DNA from: Primulina eburnea
Lineage: Eukaryota; Streptophyta; Magnoliopsida; Lamiales; Gesneriaceae
Reading direction: 5' to 3'
Assembly: GCF_022965805.1 (NCBI RefSeq)
Contig: NC_133102.1
Location: forward strand, 9,903,485-9,967,484
DNA length: 64,000 nucleotides
In this document: piece after piece, positions 1-14,000 of the stretch
Layout of the letters: every line of letters starts with the position of its first letter
How positions within the stretch are numbered: position 1 is the stretch's first letter
Program-made: the position numbers and the translations under genes
The notes under the pieces: model-generated
Database searches by the model: none
Seen by the model: the letters and a program-made list of their open reading frames with translations, nothing else
Told to the model about the DNA's origin: nothing

Positions 1-2026
1 CCTGAAACTAAGCAAGGACGATTTTTGCATTTTTGAAGTCAAGATCATTAATGTGAATTTAAATGAACTAAATTATTGAAACTGATGGAAACATTAGAGG
101 AATTCCAGCGGTGGTTCTTTTGATGCAAAAGTGAATGTTAATTTTTTTTTTCGGTTACTATAGAGGGAGAAAATCTTGACGTAAACAAGCATTTACGGTG
201 ATAAGATATCATGTAATTTATTTTTTATTTTTGAAATTTTGTCTTATGAGTATCATATCATCCTTCACCTTAATATATCTTCACTCAATTCAGTGAACTT
301 CTTCCTTATGGACATAGTACTACTATGACTCTTTGATCCTAACTTGTAACTACTTAATCATTGTTTTGACTTTAGTCAAGGATTTGCCCACCAATTCTGA
401 AACATGTACCTTGTAACAACTTAATATATTTGTCGCTCTGCATTAAATTCAGCAACTCTTCAACAATTTTGTAAATTTCCAAATGAGTGCTTTTTTCATC
501 AAGGCGTATTGATGAATTCCCCAGTTTTTATTGCAGCTCTTCACTTGTCCCATGGTGAATACCAAATGGTCTATTAGTGAACCTGCTACTATTGCCCCAA
601 TTAATGAAATATGTCAATGAAGTTATTTCTTCTTAGTTAACACTCTCACCCTCAACTCTTTATCATTTTCTCATTACAAACAATCTAATTATGTATTTTT
701 AGAAAATAATAATGGGGTTTGCTTGGAAAATGAAGGTTGCAGGCTTGAATAGTTGAAATTTGAAACCCAAACGCTATGATGCATGGATGCTTCCGAACAT
801 GGCGACTTATCATGTTGGATATTTCTTGAATAAAATATGTGATAAATATTCCTTGGAGTATTTGAATCAAAATGAATTTGAAATAACATATAGCATGGCT
901 CGCCTCGTTTTGTCCGTGTCGGAGCATAAGGTACCTTTAGAACATTGAGGTTTTAATTAAAATAGCTTGATGCATGAAAAAGAAAAGATACAAAATTTGT
1001 TTTGGTATGAATTATAATCATTTCTAAATTGCATATTCATTCTTGATAACTTATATCTGAAATAATTGCTAAAATATTTGGTGAAGGACATTGTGTCGAT
1101 AAAAGTTATGAATCTAAACCAATAAAGTTCTCATTTATTATTAGCCAATTATATTTCGGTTTCATGATGTTGGTACTTATAATAAGGTATTTGATAGCGT
1201 TATCTTATTATGTAATATTCGCACTTACATGCAAATATAGATGACATGCAGATTAAAAAGCATATTAAAAATAGATTTACGTACATATACACTTGTGTAT
1301 ATCCGTTTTTGTGTATTATCGTTTGTGTGTCGTCATATCTATGTTGATGCACCATAGTTCGAAGGTAATACTAAGCTTTGTTTCAAGATCATTCCCGAAT
1401 CCACTCCCAACATTTAGTCTAAGTAACCTATGTTGTTTTGCCTCCTATTTCAATTCTTTTTCTTGATTGTACATTTTATGCAAAGACTTCGCACAAGTAT
1501 GATCATTTGGTTCTATAATTATACACACTTACAAACATGCATATAAAAGTTCCACGTGATCTTCTCTGAAAAAAGGAGAAGTTAACATTTCTACTGCAAA
1601 AAAACCATGATCCTAAATTTCAAATATTTGTATTTCTTTGAATAACTTTAAATATTATTAGTGGCATATATTCAAGTTTTGTGTTGGATTCGTAAACTAT
1701 TGATTACTATCTAATTCTTAAGATCATAGATGAAGCTATGACTGTGTAGGTGATAGTAATTTTTCTCACTTGCATGGTATTTCGCTTAATACTTTCACAT
1801 ACATACTATCTGGCTAGAGTGGATAATGGCTATTTTCTGGTGCTGTTCGTGTTTGTGTAGTAGGTTGATCGAGAGAGAAAAACAGAGTTTATTGTGTGGC
1901 CATTAACTTATCCCAACTAAATCATTTGTTTACAATTTCTAAACGTTTGCTTAGTGGAGGTTTAAAGTTGCTCAATCCCATGCCACTGACTCTTTTCTAA
2001 TTTTTCATCTCACAAATTGATTTCAG
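1..2026 (+). other. EBM: EBM intron, 3' part (runs off the left edge)
   Basis: The first recognisable EBM exon begins at 2027 after a pyrimidine-rich tract ending TTTCAG. Nothing upstream resembles the N-terminal part of EBM, so this stretch is read as intron whose 5' exon lies outside the window. A short open frame at 760-948 (62 codons, + strand), and open frames on the opposite strand over the same bases, match no family I know. They may be an old transposon relic. The rest is AT-rich with no structure I can support. Confidence 0.7.
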
Positions 2027-5000
2027 TCAACCAATCAACACGTGGACCTAAATTTCCGCGCGATAAATTACTCAGCCGATGTGTATTTAAATGGGCACAA
2101 AGAGGTCCTGCCGAAGGGAATGTTTCGCAGACATTGTATTGATGTAACGGACATGCTTAATCTGGATGGTAAAAATCTACTGGCTGTGCTGCTTTACCCT
2201 CCTGACAATCCTGGAAAAATTCCTCCTGAAGGTGGTCAAGGTGGTGATCATGAGGTACAATGTGATTTGATCGCAAACATTTTCTGAGGTACTTTGTGGT
2301 TCAATTGGAAATAAAAGTCTTCATTCAAAGCAGTATGATGAGATAAGATATTCTGTTGACAATCTTTCCCACTACATTTATATTTACTAACCTAAAATTT
2401 CCTTTGGAAATACTTTACAAAATATACATGTCTGTGCTGAGAGAAACAATTATTACCCTTAAAAATCGGAAATTAGTTCATTGTTAATTCTTGGAAGTTT
2501 TCAATGACAAAATGACTGAAACTGCTATGAACATTTAGATGGTTGAATCTTTTCACGTTAGGATTTAAAACCTTCACATTAGTAGCATATGCGAAAACCT
2601 TGACATCAGTACAGTATGCTAAAGCTGATTGAGAATTTGCATCTTGTACAATTTTTTTAAATATTTACTTAATGTTGGGTAAGGTCTTAACTAATTACTT
2701 ATGCAACGATACCATGGAATAAATCTCGGTACTAATGACACATTGAAATTATTACAATGATGTAAATTTAAACTCAGAAGTGATAATTCTTATTTTGGAT
2801 TGTAATTACTCAATAGACAGTTTGCGTAAAATCATATTAGTGAATTATTTTTATCCTCTTGTCTCAAGTGTTTCTTTAATGAGATATCTAATTTTTCTAA
2901 AATCCCATCTGCACAAGAGTAGGCATATGTTGTTTTAAAGACCATTCAAAGGTTATGACGTGCAAGCTGAGTTATTTGTACTTGTTTGCATATTCATGAG
3001 ATGCTTTAAATAAATTGATTTGATTTTTGACAACTAAATGGTTAGCAGAAAACAAGTTATTAACTAAGTTTTTTGCTGTTGGTTGCTCCCTCATGACACA
3101 AAGTGATGATCATAATCCAGTTTATGCAATCTTTAATGAGCTATCAAAATGATTCGAGGTTATGCAATCTTTAATGGGCTATCAGAATGGTGTCTAAATA
3201 TAATATTTCTTTTGTGAATGCTAGATTGGGAAAGATGTTGCGGCACAATATGTTGAGGGTTGGGATTGGATGACTCCCATACGGTAAACTTCATTATTTT
3301 CATAATGTACACTGGGTCAAATGAAAAGGTCATCATGGAATCCAGTATTTCTCTTTATTTTTAACTCATCCATGAAGGAAAACCATTTTTATGCAACAAC
3401 AAGCCGAACCAAACCTGAAATGTTGATACTGGACATCACTCATACCGACTACAGTTGATGGAAGAGTTATTCAGTTGGACACTGGGAGCAGCTGTGTCCA
3501 TCAAACAAGAAAATATCAAATACATTTCTAATTTTTCATATTGTTTTGGTTCACACCCCCACTTATTCCCCCCTTCACTATTAAATTTGTGGCTTGGCAA
3601 CTATTTAGAAGTATCATTTTTTTGTTTAGATTTTAGTCGAGCAATGAGTTCACTGTGTTAAACTGAACCAGTTTACTGTGAAGATTTTTTACCTGATGCT
3701 TTCCCTGTTTTCTTTGGTGAAAAGTACTTGATGCAAAAAAAAAAAAAAAACTGGTTAGTTCTTGTTTGTCTTTCCCAAAAGCTTCGCTTCAACACTTCGT
3801 TTGCCAACATTCTTCTCTGCTAGTGATGTTGCTTGAAACTTCTTTTTTGTTCGCTGGATTATTCTTTCCTTCAATTTTTTGAAGGGCTGTAAATACTGCA
3901 ATGCTGTACATAACCCAAGCAGTTGCCTTTTTGGCTGCCTTTTTTTAGCTATTGATTTTGGTGATGATTTTAAAAGTTGGTGGTATTGTGGTGATTTGGA
4001 TTTGACTCACAGTTACTGTTTTTGAGGACTTAAATAAGTCTTACTGTACATAGAAAGTGGAAATTTTTTGAAAGAGTCAATGTGATTGATTCTTTTTCTC
4101 TATTTTTTTTATGTGCCAAAGACGTTTTTTTTTGGTTGAGATACCTAAGTTCATGAGGAGATATATCTCATCAAAATAATAGTGTAACTAAAGATTCCTA
4201 ATTAAGTCTTTTTATTTTTAAAAGCTAATTAAGTCTATTTAAATCTCAATGATACATTATTTCATACTGTTAGCGTATTGAAAATTTTGGTACCGTTACT
4301 ATACCGTACCGAAAATTTCGGTAATTTTGGTATTTTTCGATACGGTGACCTCGGTATAACGAAAATTCCAGTATTTTTTCTCAACCCTACTTCATTGAAT
4401 GGAAATATCAATTCTGATGACTGATCCAGACGATAATAATTATTAAGCTATTATTTTTTTCTACCTATGACTCTCTTTACATTCAAATGCCATGACATTG
4501 TTTTATTTTTTGGTTAATAATTTCAGGGACAGGAACACTGGCATCTGGGACGAGGTTTCTCTTTCTATTACTGGGGTAAGTTGCTCTCCAGGGTTTTGAA
4601 TTCTTCCTCCTGCTGTACAGTCATAGGTATCTGTGTTTGCTTTTTTTCTTGGTCTGTAAACTTCATCCAGTTATTTGTTTGACATATTTTACATTAATTA
4701 TGAAAAAGAAATGATCTAAGAATCTGTTACTATTATTAAGAATCTTTCTAAAATAGACAAAAAATGGTTTCAAGGTGATTTTTTTTAAAAAAAATTATAA
4801 TTTCAAATTGCAGTGTAGCCCCTGATTAATTTTTACAATTATGATATGACCCTTATTTGAATATACTCATTTCAAATTGCAGCATGACCCTTCATTAACT
4901 TTTATAATTATTATATTACCCTATTGGAACATAATCCAAATTAATCATAAAAAAAATTGTACGAGTATGCAACGCGTGCGCCTAGTGCATTGTTCTTTTA

Positions 5001-8000
5001 TGAAGTTGAATGGTGGTCTTAAAACCAAAAACTTTCCTACATTAGCAAGCATTAACTAAATTCCTAAATGAATGATTACTCTAAACCTGCAAGTCTGATA
5101 AGTCTAGTTTTCATGTTTCCTGATTCTTTACTTCTGTCCTTACCCTTCCATGCAGCCAGTGAAAATCATAGATCCCCACTTAGTCTCTTCATTCTTCGAC
5201 AACTATAAGAGGGCATACCTTCATTGTACATTGGGGTTGGTGAATAAAAGCAACTTCATTGCTGGGTGTTCTCTTAATATCCAAGTGGGAATTGACCTTG
5301 ATGGTGATATATGTGTAGTTGAGCACCTTCAATCTGAACACCTGTATATACCTGCTGGAACCCATGTAGTGCACACATTGCCAGAGGTCGGTTTTCTAAG
5401 CTCCCTTTGTAACATGTTTGCCATGAACATTTGTACTTTTCTTTTGGTTGTTCAAGCTCTTTCATGTTTGTGATTCTCTCTCTCTCTCTCTCTTCTTTTT
5501 TCTCTTATGTAATTCCGTAGTCATCGAAAGGAAATAAGGAGCTCATCTGGGCACAAGGCACAGCCAAGAGCTGCTTTTGCGCCTAGTACCCTAGACGTGC
5601 ACCTTGGGGCGTAATGCACACATCTTGTTGTGCCTTAGAGCTTAGGGTTTCTTACTTTAAATATACTCTAAAGAATATTTGTTTGGTATCTGATATAATT
5701 TTCTTGGTACGTCATTTTTAAAACATTATTAGTTATTGATCTTTATCGTTGCGAGGAGCACGCTTCGACTTGCATTTTGAGAATGCAAGACACACTTACT
5801 GCTTAATGTGTTTGATGTTTTGATGACTATGCTTGATTATATTAGTGTAGAACTGTCGGTTACAATATCTCCCAGTCTCCGGCGACGGCCGTCGGCCGTA
5901 GGAGACACCTATTTTCATTCTTCTTTAGTTTTTTCGATGCTCATTCCAGATTTCCGCGACAATATATTTCCAATTCAGTAATGCGCCGTTCACTCCAATG
6001 GATGCAATCTTTCAACGCCGTACGAGCCGTTAACTAGGGTTTCGGTCTTCGGCAGTGGTTTTCGGTTCGATCTGCTCGGTTTTTTCTCGTTTTTTCAAAA
6101 TTCCGATCTCATAATCAGCCCGCATATCTTTTGAATGGCAAGGAGAGAGCTTTATCATAATGCGAAGGCATTAGAGGTTAGAATAGAACAAAAACTATTT
6201 CTTTTGTCAATGGGTAAGAGGGGAGATTCTATTTGCTTGACGGAAAGAACTCGGAATGCGAGTTATATGCTGGAAATTGGTCGGGATAGTGCTTTCTGGC
6301 TGAGGAAAATTATGGGGGAATATATCTCCAACCCCAAATCACATAGTACTTTCAACAGAATTCGAAGGGGGGAAGTAATTATATCAGTGCAAAAATTTGT
6401 CAACACACGAGGAAGCTATATTGAAGTCTCCAAAACTGAGAGGGCTGGTAAAAAACAGAGAATTGTAATACCAAGTGGAAGGTATGAGAAAGGCTGGAAA
6501 TGTATTGCGTTTTTTGTAGGGAAAATTCTGAACAACGGCATGCGGGAAGGAGAAAGTTATACGAAGGGCAATCTAAAACATCGACGATCTGTGTTCGGTG
6601 GTAAGATTAGTCCAAACACTATAGGATCAGGGAATGTTGATGCACGTAAAGAATTCAGACAATGTTTGAACAAAGACTGGAATAAAGCACTGATTGTAAC
6701 GAAAGATTGCGTTAATATTTCCTGGGAAATGGTAACATTATCCCTTGGTAAGGCGGTTGACATGAAGATTGAGATTTTCCCTTTCAAGGCTAATCAGGCA
6801 TTGTGGTGGCCAGCTAGGAGAGAGGACTTTGAATTTTATTTGAAACTTGGCAAGTGTTTCTTCGAAAAGGGTATTTCCCTGTGTTTTCAACAGGGGAGGA
6901 ATGACATTAACACTAACGACGAAGTTTACGAATGCTGCAACAGTTGGATCAGGATTGTGGGACTACCTTGGGATATGTGGACAACTGAAATGCTTCAAAT
7001 TGTGGGGGATACGTGCGGTGGATTGTTGGATATTAGCCATGATACCATCTTCTTAAAGGACTTGAAAGCTGCTAAAATCAAAGTGGTGGGATTAGAAGGG
7101 GGTTTCATTAACAGCTCTTTGACAATTTATTCACCACGTGGGTCCTTGAATGTGCGCATTTACGTCGACTCGGTTAACATTTCTGCATATAAAGTTTACG
7201 AGAAAAGATCCTATGCACAGGTTCTAAAGGAAGGTACTCGAGGATTAGCGGGATGGAACAGCGTTAAAAGACCTATTGAAGTAGCAAATGACCACGGGAT
7301 TCAATTAGAAGCAGAAAAGATTGAGGTGGTCACAATAGGGCAAGAACATAATACCTCCGACGGGGAAAAGGAATGGCAAAATGGTACTGGACAACAGGCT
7401 TCTTTGAGTGAGGTGGAGAAATTAAATCATCACCAATTGAATTATAGCAACACAAAGATTATTCAAGGGATGGAAGTGTTTCTCGGTAAAGATCAGCAAG
7501 GGTTCAACAAATCCAGTTTCGATGGAAAAAAAGGGATCTCAGGGGTGGGATCAGCACCAGTGCGAGGGAGTAAACATATCAAGATTCTCAAAAGGCTTAA
7601 TCCGAAAGTAATGGATGATTTCAACAAGGGAGTAATACAGACACTGACAAACAAAGAGAATGACCATAAATGCAGGACACACAGCACAGAGGATTTCAGT
7701 ACACAAGATAAGGGTTTTGATGTTGTTTATTCCAGAAGAAAAGCAAAGAAAGATATGGACTGCTCTGATACACATTACGATACAACAATAAAGATCAAGG
7801 AAGGATGGTTGGACCATGATTCTTTGCGGGACGAACAAGATGCCACATGGGAGGACAAGGACTTTCAAATGAATCACAGTAGCGGATCTGAAGATGATAG
7901 CGAATTTAACAACATGGGTACTCATATGTCAATCAGTTCTGATTCAACGACACACACTGGGTTGGGGTTGGAGGACATGGGAGATCTCTTTGCATCACCT

Positions 8001-11000
8001 TCAGCTAAGGTACATAACAAAAACATTTCTTTGCATTCTAAATCTTCCGATAATCCAATTCCTACATCAGTTTTCTCTTTCGATAATATTTATGGGGTGG
8101 GGAGGGATTTTAAGAGTGATAGAGTTTTAGTGGTTGGTGATAAGTCGGGTTTGTCAGGCGGTAACATCCACGAGGTTGACAGGAATGGTGGTGGGACGAT
8201 GACATTGTCCGATAATGATGGAGTGTTTGACTGTTTGGATATTATGGGAATTAAAAAGTTGGAGCTAGGGGATCGTTTGAAGACAGAGGGAAGTTGTGCA
8301 TCGGGTGACAATGTTTTAAGATGAAAATTTTGTCTTGGAACATAAGAGGTGGTGGGTCCGCAACGAGAAGAGCTTTCATTCGAGAAATGTTAAGAAAGGA
8401 AAAACCAGATCTGACTATTTTACAAGAAACTAAAAAAGAATTGATTGATAGGAGATTTATAGCAAGCGTGTGGAAAGCAAGGTTTGTTGATTGGGTTTAT
8501 TTACCTTCCATTGGATCATCAGGGGGTATTTTGGTTATGTGGGATCCTAGAGTTGTGTCCGTAGCGGATAATATGATTGGGGAATTTTCAGTCTCGGTAT
8601 GCATAAACAAGAACAGTGACTTAGACAGTTGGTGGTTTACAGCAGTATATGGACCAAATACACCAAAACTTCGATACAAATTATGGGATGAATTGGCTGG
8701 TTTGAGAGTTCTGTGTGGGGAAAGGTGGTGTTTGGGAGGGGATTTCAATGTTGTGAGGTATTTGACAGAGAAATTTAATAGCCACACACAAACTACAAGC
8801 ATGGCTGGGTTTGACATGTTGATTCAGGAGTTGGAATTATGTGATCCTCCTCTAACAAATGCAAAATTTACTTGGTCAAATTTGAGGTCTACACCGATTT
8901 GTAGTAGGTTAGACAGATTCTTGTTCTTGCGTGGATGGGCCGATCTATATCCTTATCACAAACAATCTGTTTTGCCTCGCATTACTTCTGATCACTACCC
9001 GATTGTGCTGGAAACACAGAAGCTGAAATGGGGGCCTACTCCATTCAGATTTGAGAATATGTGGTTGCAACATAAAGATTTCAAAGGTAAATTTGCTTGC
9101 TGGTGGAATAGTAATCAAGCTCAAGGGTGGGAAGGCTATAAATTCATGAAGAAATTAAAGTCTATTAAGGAAGAAATTAAATTTTGGAATGCTGAAGAGT
9201 TCGGACAGATTGACATGAATGAAGCTGATCTGCGTAATAAATTACGACATTGGATGAATTGGAGAGTGAGGGGAGGATTAATGAGGAAGGGGTGGCCGAA
9301 AGATTAGGGAAAAAATGTGAGTTGGAAGAGTTGGTGTGTCAACGTAACCGTATGTTTCATCAAAAAGCGAAAGTCACTTGGCTAAAAGAGGGAGATCGTA
9401 ACACAAAATTCTTCCACTCCTTACTCAACCACAGGAAAAATAAGGCAATGATTAGTAAATTGGAGTTGGATGATGGAGGGGTTGTAGAGGATGAGGCTCT
9501 AATTGTCACGCACATTGTTGATTATTTCAAAGGTTTGTACAGCAAAAGACCCGTGAATAGATTTGGAATTGAAGGAGTGGTATGGGGATCTATTGATGAT
9601 GATATGAGAGATGAGATAGAACAACCTTTCACCGAAGATGAGGTTAAGAAGGCGGTGTTCGATTGTGATACATGCAAAGCACCGGGGCCCGACGGATACA
9701 CTTTCGCACTGTACCAAAATTGCTGGGATACAGTAAAGGTAGATTTAATGAGGGTCTTCGCAGAATTTTTCGAAGAGGGGGTTGTTAATGGGTTGACCAA
9801 TGAAACATACATATGCTTGATACCAAAGAAGAATGACTCTTTAAAGGTCAAAGATTTTAGACCCATCAGTCTCACAACTAGTTTATACAAGATCATTGCT
9901 AAAGTTTTGGCCAGAAGGATGAAAAATGTCTTACACCAAACACTTTCAGAAAACCAAAACGCATTCATTGAGGGAAAGCAGATATTGGATTGTTGTTTAA
10001 TTGCAAATGAGTTGGTGGAAGAAGGGAGGAAGAAAAATAAAAAAGCCTGGGTTTTGAAAATTGATTTTGAGAAAGCTTATGACAATGTTGAATGGGATTT
10101 TATGGATTTTGTGTTACAAAAAAAGGGTTTCGGGGAGAGATGGAGAAGTTGGATGAAAGGATGTGTGTCTAATGTTTCATTTTCGGTTATGATCAACGGG
10201 AGACCGAGGGGGAAATTTAAAGGGTACCGAGGCCTTAGACAGGGTGATCCGTTATCACCTTTTTTGTTCAATATGGTGGTCGATGTTTTGGGTAGATTGG
10301 TTGACAAAGCAAAAGAAGGAAACTTCATAAGGGGTTTCGAAGTGGGCCGAGATAGAGTGGAAGTTTCACACATACAGTTTGCGGATGATACATTGTTCTT
10401 TGTAAGGTCGGAGGAACACCTTAGCTTTTTGGTTAGAGTTTTGAATTCTTTCTGTGATATGTCAGGATTGAGGATTAATTGGGATAAGAGTGCTTTATTG
10501 GGTTTAAATCAAGAGGCAGTGAAGGAGATAGATATAGCAAGAGGGATTGGTTGTGGTAGGGAAGAATGGCCAATAAAATACTTGGGAGTCCCTCTAGGGG
10601 GTAACCCACTACAAGTTTCGTTCTGGCAGCGGATCATGATTAAGATTTCTAGGAAGTTGGCATCTTGGAAAAAGGCATTCCTGTCCAAAGGTGCTAGACT
10701 GACCTTGATTGGGGGCGGTTTTGACTGCCCTACCGATATATTTTTTGTCACTATTCAAGATACCAAAAGGAGTGGCGGCGGAGATGGAAAAAGTTATGAG
10801 AAATTTTTTGTGGGATGGGAATGATGGAGAATCACATTGTCACATGGTTAGATGGAAAAAAGTTTGCCGACCGAAGGATAGAGGAGGATTAGGAATTGGG
10901 AATTTATGCTTGAGAAACAAGTCCTTATTGGGGAAATGGTGGTGGAGATTCAATGTTGAAGATGACACACTTTGGAAAAGAATAATTAAGAGTAAGTATG

Positions 11001-14000
11001 GCCTACAAGAGAATGGGTGGGATGCGGGATTGGCCAAGAATGTGACTTTTAGATGTCCGTGGAAGTTTATTTCAGCCTCATACCCGACTTATCACCGGCT
11101 AACTAAATTAGTGGTTCGGGGGGGGAATAAAATAAGGTTTTGGGAGGATATTTGGTTGGGGGAATCATCTTTTCAGGTTTTATTTAACTCTTTATTTCAG
11201 CTTTCTTTGGCCCATAATCATTCTATCTCTCATTTTGTTTCGGTGGATCCTACATCACCCAATATAGCTTGGGACTTGCATTTCCGTAGATCTCTTCGCG
11301 AGGAGGAGATCACTCAGCTTTCAGCTCTTTTACTCACTTTAGAGGGTGTGAGATTGGTGGAAGGAGTCGATGATTTTAAAATTTGGGAGGGGGATTCGTC
11401 GGGGATATTCACTGTCAAATCTTTTTTCAATTCTTTTTTCACAGGTTCCAATGCTCCAATTCGATTCAAGTTTCACAATGTTATTTGGAAAACTCCAATT
11501 CCGTCTAAGATTCAGATATTCTCTTGGACTGCTATCCTATCAAAATTACCGACAGCCGACGTCTTGCAAAAGAGATTACCTAGTTGTTCACTTTCTCCAA
11601 ACTGGTGTGTGTTGTGTCAACAGCATGAGGAAACCATTGATCATTTGTTTGTGCATTGCAATTTCATTTACTCTTTATGGGCTAGGGCCTTGAAAGAATT
11701 GCAATTGGTTTGGGTTTTGCCAAAGACAACACAAGATTTGTTTCAATCTGATTTGGGTTCAAAACTTGGCAAAAGAGGTAAAATTTTCTGGAAGGTGGTG
11801 ACTCATGGTATGTGTTGGGCGGTTTGGCTGGAGAGAAACAGAAGGATTTTCCAAGACGTGGAGGAAACAAAAGAAGACTGCTGGGGGAAAATCAAGATCA
11901 TAACGGCTAATTGGATCCGAGTGGATAAGAATTTTGAAGGATTGTCTATTTCTGATATTTTGAGAGACTGGTTTTATGTGTATTGTTAGTTATTTACCTT
12001 GAGATTGTTAGTGGATTTCTTATCCACTTTATGTACTTTGCAAATTAATATTATTAATAAAATTTTGTTTCTTATCAAAAAAAAAGAAAGATACACTTAC
12101 TGTTCATGATCTACAATTTTATTAGTGTTGAATAATAGATTTTATAGCAAGATGCCAAGACACACTTACTGCTTGACGCTTTTGATTCTTGTTCCCATGT
12201 ATTTGTGTGTCTCAAGATTTCTGTTCATATTTATAGAAGTCCTATGATTGGTTATTTATCATCTGCAGTTATTCTTCTACAAACCTAATCTATGGTGGCC
12301 CAATGGGATGGGAAAGCAAGCCCTTTACAATGTAGAAATAACTGTCGATGTGGAAAGTTTTGGAGAGTCTGATTCTTGGAGCCATCATTTTGGGTTCCGT
12401 AAGATTGAGAGTCACATAGATACTGCAACTGGTGGAAGGTATTATCAATTTCCGGGTTGATGCCACTGAAAGTTAATTCATATAAAACCATGTAATGTGT
12501 TTACCTTTATTTTTCTACAGGCTCTTTAAGGTCAATGACGAACCAATTTTCATTCGTGGGGGTAATTGGATATTGTCAGATGGATTACTTCGTCTTTCAA
12601 AGAGACGCTATAAAACTGACATCAAATTTCATGCTGAAATGAACTTTAATATGATGCGCTGTTGGGGCGGTGGACTTGCTGAAAGACCCGAATTTTATCA
12701 TTATTGTGACATTTATGGTCTTCTGGTTAGATATCTTCCTCCTCTCTCTCTCTCTCTCTCAAAATGTCTAATATCTGTTGTGTATATATGAATTTCATCT
12801 CTCTCTCTCTCTGTCTCTCTCTCTCTGTGTGTGTGTGTGTGAGCATTAAAGATGACACGTTATTTAGTTTAACTAATTTTAGTATAAATTCATCAATGCT
12901 TATTTAATCTACTTAAATACTAAAATTCATCAATGCTTATGTCATCTACTAAAAACTATAATTGGGAAATAATTTGTATGAATGAAGCTTTTGGGGTACA
13001 CACCACAGTAAATTCAAATATGAAAAGAAAATAAGGAAAAACCCCTATTTCACCCCTTATATTTTCCTGAAACATTTAAGAAAGAATGCTGAAAGTGACA
13101 ATCTAATCAATTACTTCAAATAAGTAAATATACGTTCAAAACAAATCTAACCAATATTTGAAAAGGACTCTTTTAGTTATATGGTATTGTTTAAATTAAG
13201 AGAAGTGAAATTAAATGACTTTAGACTGGCAATAAAGAAAAAAAATTAGATCTGTCAACAATATTACACTACAAAATCTCGTATTTCAGTAAAACACATA
13301 TCTTGAAGTGCTATCATACATTCAAGGGAAAACCTTATTGAGTACAAATAAGGTGTCGGAGAGGATGAGCGTTAGGTGGCCTAACAATGGTATCAGGTGG
13401 GTCCTATTGTGCTGGGTTATGGTCAACCAACAAGGGTGGTGGTGACTAGTGAGTGGTGGGATGCGGAAGCAGTGGATTGGAAGGGGCAAAAGAGAAGTGG
13501 ATTTTACTTCGTGTATTTTCTATTCATCAGGGAATGGATGTAGTATTTCGTGAAATCTCAAATTTTGATTTAAGACACTCGCATAGATTCTTTCGAAAAA
13601 GTGGATATGTACCAATAAACATCGACCATGAATCCTCTCAGTTTTGTGCCTGTGTAAATAAACTTGAATTAGTTGCTTTTAAGAAGTAATTGTGGATTGT
13701 TCAAAGGTAGTGGCTGTCTCTAGAATTTCATAGGTCAAGTTGGTTGGTCAGATCGACTTGTGAATTGAAGATAGTCACTTTGATATTTTAGCCACAATTT
13801 TGTAGGTTTGGCAAGAGTTCTGGATAACTGGGGATTGTGATGGACGTGGGATTCCAGTGTCAAATCCAGATGGTCCTTTGGACCATGACCTCTTTTTGTT
13901 ATGTGCTAGGGACACTGTCAAACTTCTAAGAAATCATCCTAGTCTTGCTTTGTGGGTTGGAGGTAATGAGCAAGTCCCACCAGATGACATTAATACAGCT

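Larger units (their letters stand above)
5800..12085 (+). mobile_element. L1-type LINE retrotransposon inserted in an EBM intron
   Basis: This non-LTR element lies within intron 5387-12268, in the same orientation as EBM. Order: about 0.3 kb of 5' leader, ORF1 (6135-8324), ORF2 with endonuclease (8321-9307), reverse transcriptase (9250-10824) and C-terminal zinc-binding region (10709-11989), a short 3' UTR and an A9 tail at 12077-12085. The 5' end is not certain. The sequence after the tail (AAGATACACTTACTG) nearly matches AAGACACACTTACTG at 5787-5801, a possible target-site duplication. However, a third related copy at 12154-12168 shows that the intron already contained short repeats. ORF1 is open; ORF2 is broken twice, so the element is not autonomous now. 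Confidence 0.88.

Noticed and set aside
760..948. Short open frame as a first exon of EBM
   Set aside because: No resemblance to the EBM N-terminus, a stop just before it, and open frames on the other strand too; more likely an intronic relic or chance.
5520..5650. GC-rich AAGGCAC/GCGCC text as a copy of the SDF2-intron TIR element
   Set aside because: Only loose similarity, no inverted ends or target duplication found.
5787..12168. Firm target-site duplication for the LINE
   Set aside because: The candidate 15-mer has a mismatch and a third related copy sits at 12154-12168, so pre-existing intronic repeats explain it as well.
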